From Glandiceps talaboti (Eukaryota; Hemichordata; Enteropneusta; Spengelidae): a stretch of 64,000 bases of DNA. The stretch spans positions 23,638,309 through 23,702,308 of the forward strand of contig NC_135563.1 in the NCBI RefSeq assembly GCF_964340395.1, given 5' to 3'. Both the position numbers and the translations under genes were made by a program. The notes under the pieces were generated by a model, which searched no databases, was not told the origin of the DNA, and saw nothing but the letters and a program-made list of their open reading frames with translations. Positions 42,182 to 64,000 of this stretch are shown one piece after another (position 1 is the first letter of the stretch; every line of letters starts with the position of its first letter).

Positions 42182-42370
42182 GTACTGACCCCTTTTATGT
42201 CAATCATTTCCTTGGCCATATCAAATATTCCGCCGCTATGCAGATAGATTGTTATCTCCCATGAGTCGTGATTAGTAGATTCTATGTCCTTGTAACATTC
42301 CATGTATTCGTCTTTAAGTATCCTGGCGAAGGAAAGGTTTAAGTGTGCTTTAAACATAAGATGAAAATTG
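41472..42370 (-). other. Possible exon fragments of an unrecognised minus-strand gene or gene relic
   Basis: About 42191-42350 reads ILKDEYMECYKDIESTNHDS then WEITIYLHSGGIFDMAKEMI, which looks like real coding sequence with an acceptor-like CTTCGCCAG. Further along the strand, after a TA microsatellite, a TACTAAC branch-like site precedes a piece that can read WEPPSGDSYMRQNVRISALN before GTAATT (about 42006-42072). I could not join the pieces in one consistent phase and do not recognise the family. It may be an intact small gene, a relic, or chance. Confidence 0.25.
42101..42178. repeat. (TA)n microsatellite
   Basis: About 39 uninterrupted AT units, splitting the coding-like minus-strand frame described at 41472-42370. 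Confidence 0.97.
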
Positions 42371-42578
42371 ATACCAAGGAGAAGAATCGGTCACTTTCCT
42401 CAAAATTGTTTATGACAGGTCCTTTCAAGAAACCTAACCTTAACCTTCTAATCTATTTTGAGTTTTTATTTTCTCACACTTTTTAATATTTTGCTATTAT
42501 AAAACTGAACATTTCAAAAACCATAGCGTGTATATATCTTGACTTAAAACTATCAGTTCGAGCCATGGTCCCCAACAT

Positions 42579-42590
42579 AGACAGGCAGGC

Positions 42591-42672
<82 letters not shown>

Positions 42673-42728
42673 TCAGACAGGCAGGCAGGCAGGCAGGCAG
42701 GCAGACAGGTTGACTGACTGACAGAGCT
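42579..42728. repeat. (AGAC)n/(AGGC)n microsatellite
   Basis: About 150 bp of ACAG, ACAG/GGCA tetranucleotides. The Cys-Leu-Ser-Val frame on the minus strand is an artefact. From 42730 to 44278 I see no gene; the promoter of the second receptor gene should lie near its end. Confidence 0.95.
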
Positions 42729-44278
42729 ATATCGTAAAGCCATTTATGGGAGATGAATATAATTTGATTTTATATTAATCTACACATCTGAGACCGCTTT
42801 CAGTTTGCTTTATCAGCTTCTCCTATAGAAATAAATGACTTAATACAATAACTTGATAGATTCCCATAAGACATATAGAGAAGTGGCGAATCGTCCTCGA
42901 ATTTATCCCTGCGGCGACATGCTTGTTTTCAACACTATAATGTTCCTGATCAAGCGATCTGAGAGCAAATAAACATCACTATTTTGGCTGACGTGTTGCG
43001 TACAGTTATTCTTTGTGGTTACCAACTAACTGGATAAATATTGTTCTTGAATGGCTTTGCATCATTAGTAGACAATTCTCATGCTCATAGAGATTTTCTT
43101 CTGTCAACATGAACACACCATCCCCGAAACCTGATCAGTTGGTGTGACCCGAGATTTTACAATAATGATATTGATTTTATATTATCAGGGGACTTGTTCA
43201 TTGACGTTGTGTTGTTTCAAGAAACTTCCCGCTTAGTAGTATCAAAATTTAATATGAATATTGACGAAAATTGAAGAGCTCTTCAATGTCGTCTTGAATT
43301 ACGATGAAATTAATAAATCTATCCTGACACGAATTCTTTATTTCTAAAGAGTCGTGAACTGTAAAAAATGAATAAAATGCAATTTTTTGATATGAAGTAT
43401 ACTGTTTCAAACCGTAGGCAGACTAACGTTTGTTTTCATATTGAAAACCGACACTTTACCGACTAATAAACGTTCAGCACAACGTGTCACACGATCCAAC
43501 TCGTTGAATACATATTACATTCGCTCATGTTATCAATAATTCATTTGAATTCAGTCCACGACTTTGAAGTTCTCCATACGGATGACGTGGAGATTATGAT
43601 GACGATATTGATGGCGATGATCGTGATTTAAAACCTATGTTGACAATAGATTAGTCATGCTGTGGGTGTAATAGACGTAGGCGAATCAAATGGCAGCCAA
43701 AACATCGGTTAATTAGCTACGCTTGATCACAAAGTTCTTCATACTGAACAAATCACTCCCGCCAAAAGTCTCGCTTTACTTATTGCTGACTTACATACAA
43801 GAATAATCAGACGAGAATTGCCTTGTAGCCACGCGTCTGGCTGACTATGTGAAGTTTCGTCACGCGCATGGAACATCTTTATCTACTCTGCTTTTCCTCT
43901 ACCCATTTCTCTCTCTTGCTCTCTCCTTTTGCCATTTAACTTCTCTCATGCGTTGTTCAACTGACCAATGATGCATTGTGGTGTCCAACGTTTCACACCA
44001 CATCCGTTCCAGGATATTATCTCTTGTGCTCCCAGGCTCGAATATAGAATTGCGTCGAATGGAATTTTAATTAGCGGGTCGTAATTTTACAGTGTAAAGT
44101 AGATCTATGAAAACTCCTTCTCTGCTAAGGCTCAACGGACAGTGTGTGTGGTCAGTGCTGCTCAAACAAGGTTAACACTTTAACAACTTTAACCTGCTTT
44201 ACAAATCATCATGCAGTGAGTGATTGGAAGTCCAAGACGAGTTGCAAATCCGACATTAGTATTACAGCAGTTTTCATT

Positions 44279-63311
<19,033 letters not shown>

Positions 63312-63679
63312 GTAAGTATTATGTTGCCATAAGTAATTATTCAAAGCGTCAACATTTCTATCATGCCATCTGGTAAAATATCAATAAAGAGTAACTACCA
63401 ACGAAAGGTTAGCTATGTATTACTGTCTCATCAATAAATTATTGATATAACCGGTTCACAATGGCGACCTGATACACATATTACATACTAATGAATAGTC
63501 TTGCGCCTCGTATTTTACATGACATTGTGCCATTTAATTTATTTCTAGAAGGTTTTCTTTACTGATATATGATTGCACTGCCAAAAAATCTAGATTGCAA
63601 ATACCGTTGTAGATAGTTTGGTAAATTTTGTCTTTCGCTAGTTTTGTGTTCGAGTTATTATATATATATATATATATAT

Positions 63680-63827
63680 ATAGTTTTGGTAGTACTGGAA
63701 CTCTTTCTTGGTTGTAACTCGGAGTTTCACGCATGGTGCGATCATCAGACACTGATGTCTGATGATCGCACCATGCGTGAAACTCCGAGTTACAACCAAG
63801 AAAGAGTTCCAGTACTACCAAAACTAT
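63680..63827. repeat. Perfect 72-bp-arm hairpin (foldback) with a 4-nt loop
   Basis: 63680-63751 is the exact reverse complement of 63756-63827, loop CTGA. TA microsatellites flank it (63659-63680 and from 63887). The sequence after it (CTCTGCCACTGCGGTATAGA) could be part of a SINE head. Confidence 0.95.
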
Positions 63828-63882
63828 TACGCTCTGCCACTGCGGTATAGAGCACTGTCTTAGCAGATTGATACTCACCGAG

Positions 63883-63990
<108 letters not shown>

Positions 63991-64000
63991 TATATATATC

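Overview
This is a stretch of an animal nuclear genome, not bacterial or viral. The genes are split by GT-AG introns, the sequence is AT-rich, and simple repeats, minisatellites and small inverted-repeat transposons are abundant. The proteins are clear bilaterian orthologues. An invertebrate (for example a non-vertebrate deuterostome or a lophotrochozoan) fits best, but the species cannot be fixed from the sequence alone. I assembled exons by hand from protein similarity, splice sites and reading phase. All phases close in the three complete genes, MCMBP, IDUA and the first receptor gene.

Layout: 291-4179 (minus) is the 5' part of SEC23IP, a COPII/ER-exit-site protein. 4180-4394 is a 215-bp shared promoter with an E2F-like site. 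4395-14994 (plus) is a complete 14-exon MCMBP (MCM-binding protein, replisome unloading, 622 aa). This head-to-head pair is also adjacent in the human genome (10q26), so it looks like ancient linkage. 16774-25927 (minus) is a complete IDUA (lysosomal alpha-L-iduronidase, GH39, 663 aa), tail-to-tail with MCMBP. 26.1-27.9 kb is a repeat cluster: a 0.7-kb inverted repeat with tRNA-like SINE parts, and a 143-bp MITE. 28424-35580 (plus) is a complete cys-loop receptor of nicotinic acetylcholine receptor type (522 aa). 35.9-41.0 kb is satellite DNA with a LINE 3' end and a hAT-like element. 44279-63311 (plus) holds the first two coding exons of a second nicotinic-type receptor, separated by an 18.8-kb intron full of repeats, a dead LINE and nested MITEs; the gene runs off the right edge.

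The most unusual points are gene-structure features. (1) IDUA carries a tandem pair of equal-length, equal-phase 96-nt exons that both encode the catalytic acid/base segment and are separated by only 33 bp, so they are probably mutually exclusive. (2) Directly downstream of IDUA exon 3, the 3' end of the exon plus its 5' splice site has expanded into a 43-bp minisatellite with 15 donor sites. (3) MCMBP intron 4 starts with a perfect U12-type donor, and frame plus homology put its 3' end at AA, giving a rare AT-AA minor-class intron. (4) The first nicotinic-type receptor keeps the vicinal cysteines but lacks two tyrosines of the acetylcholine aromatic box.
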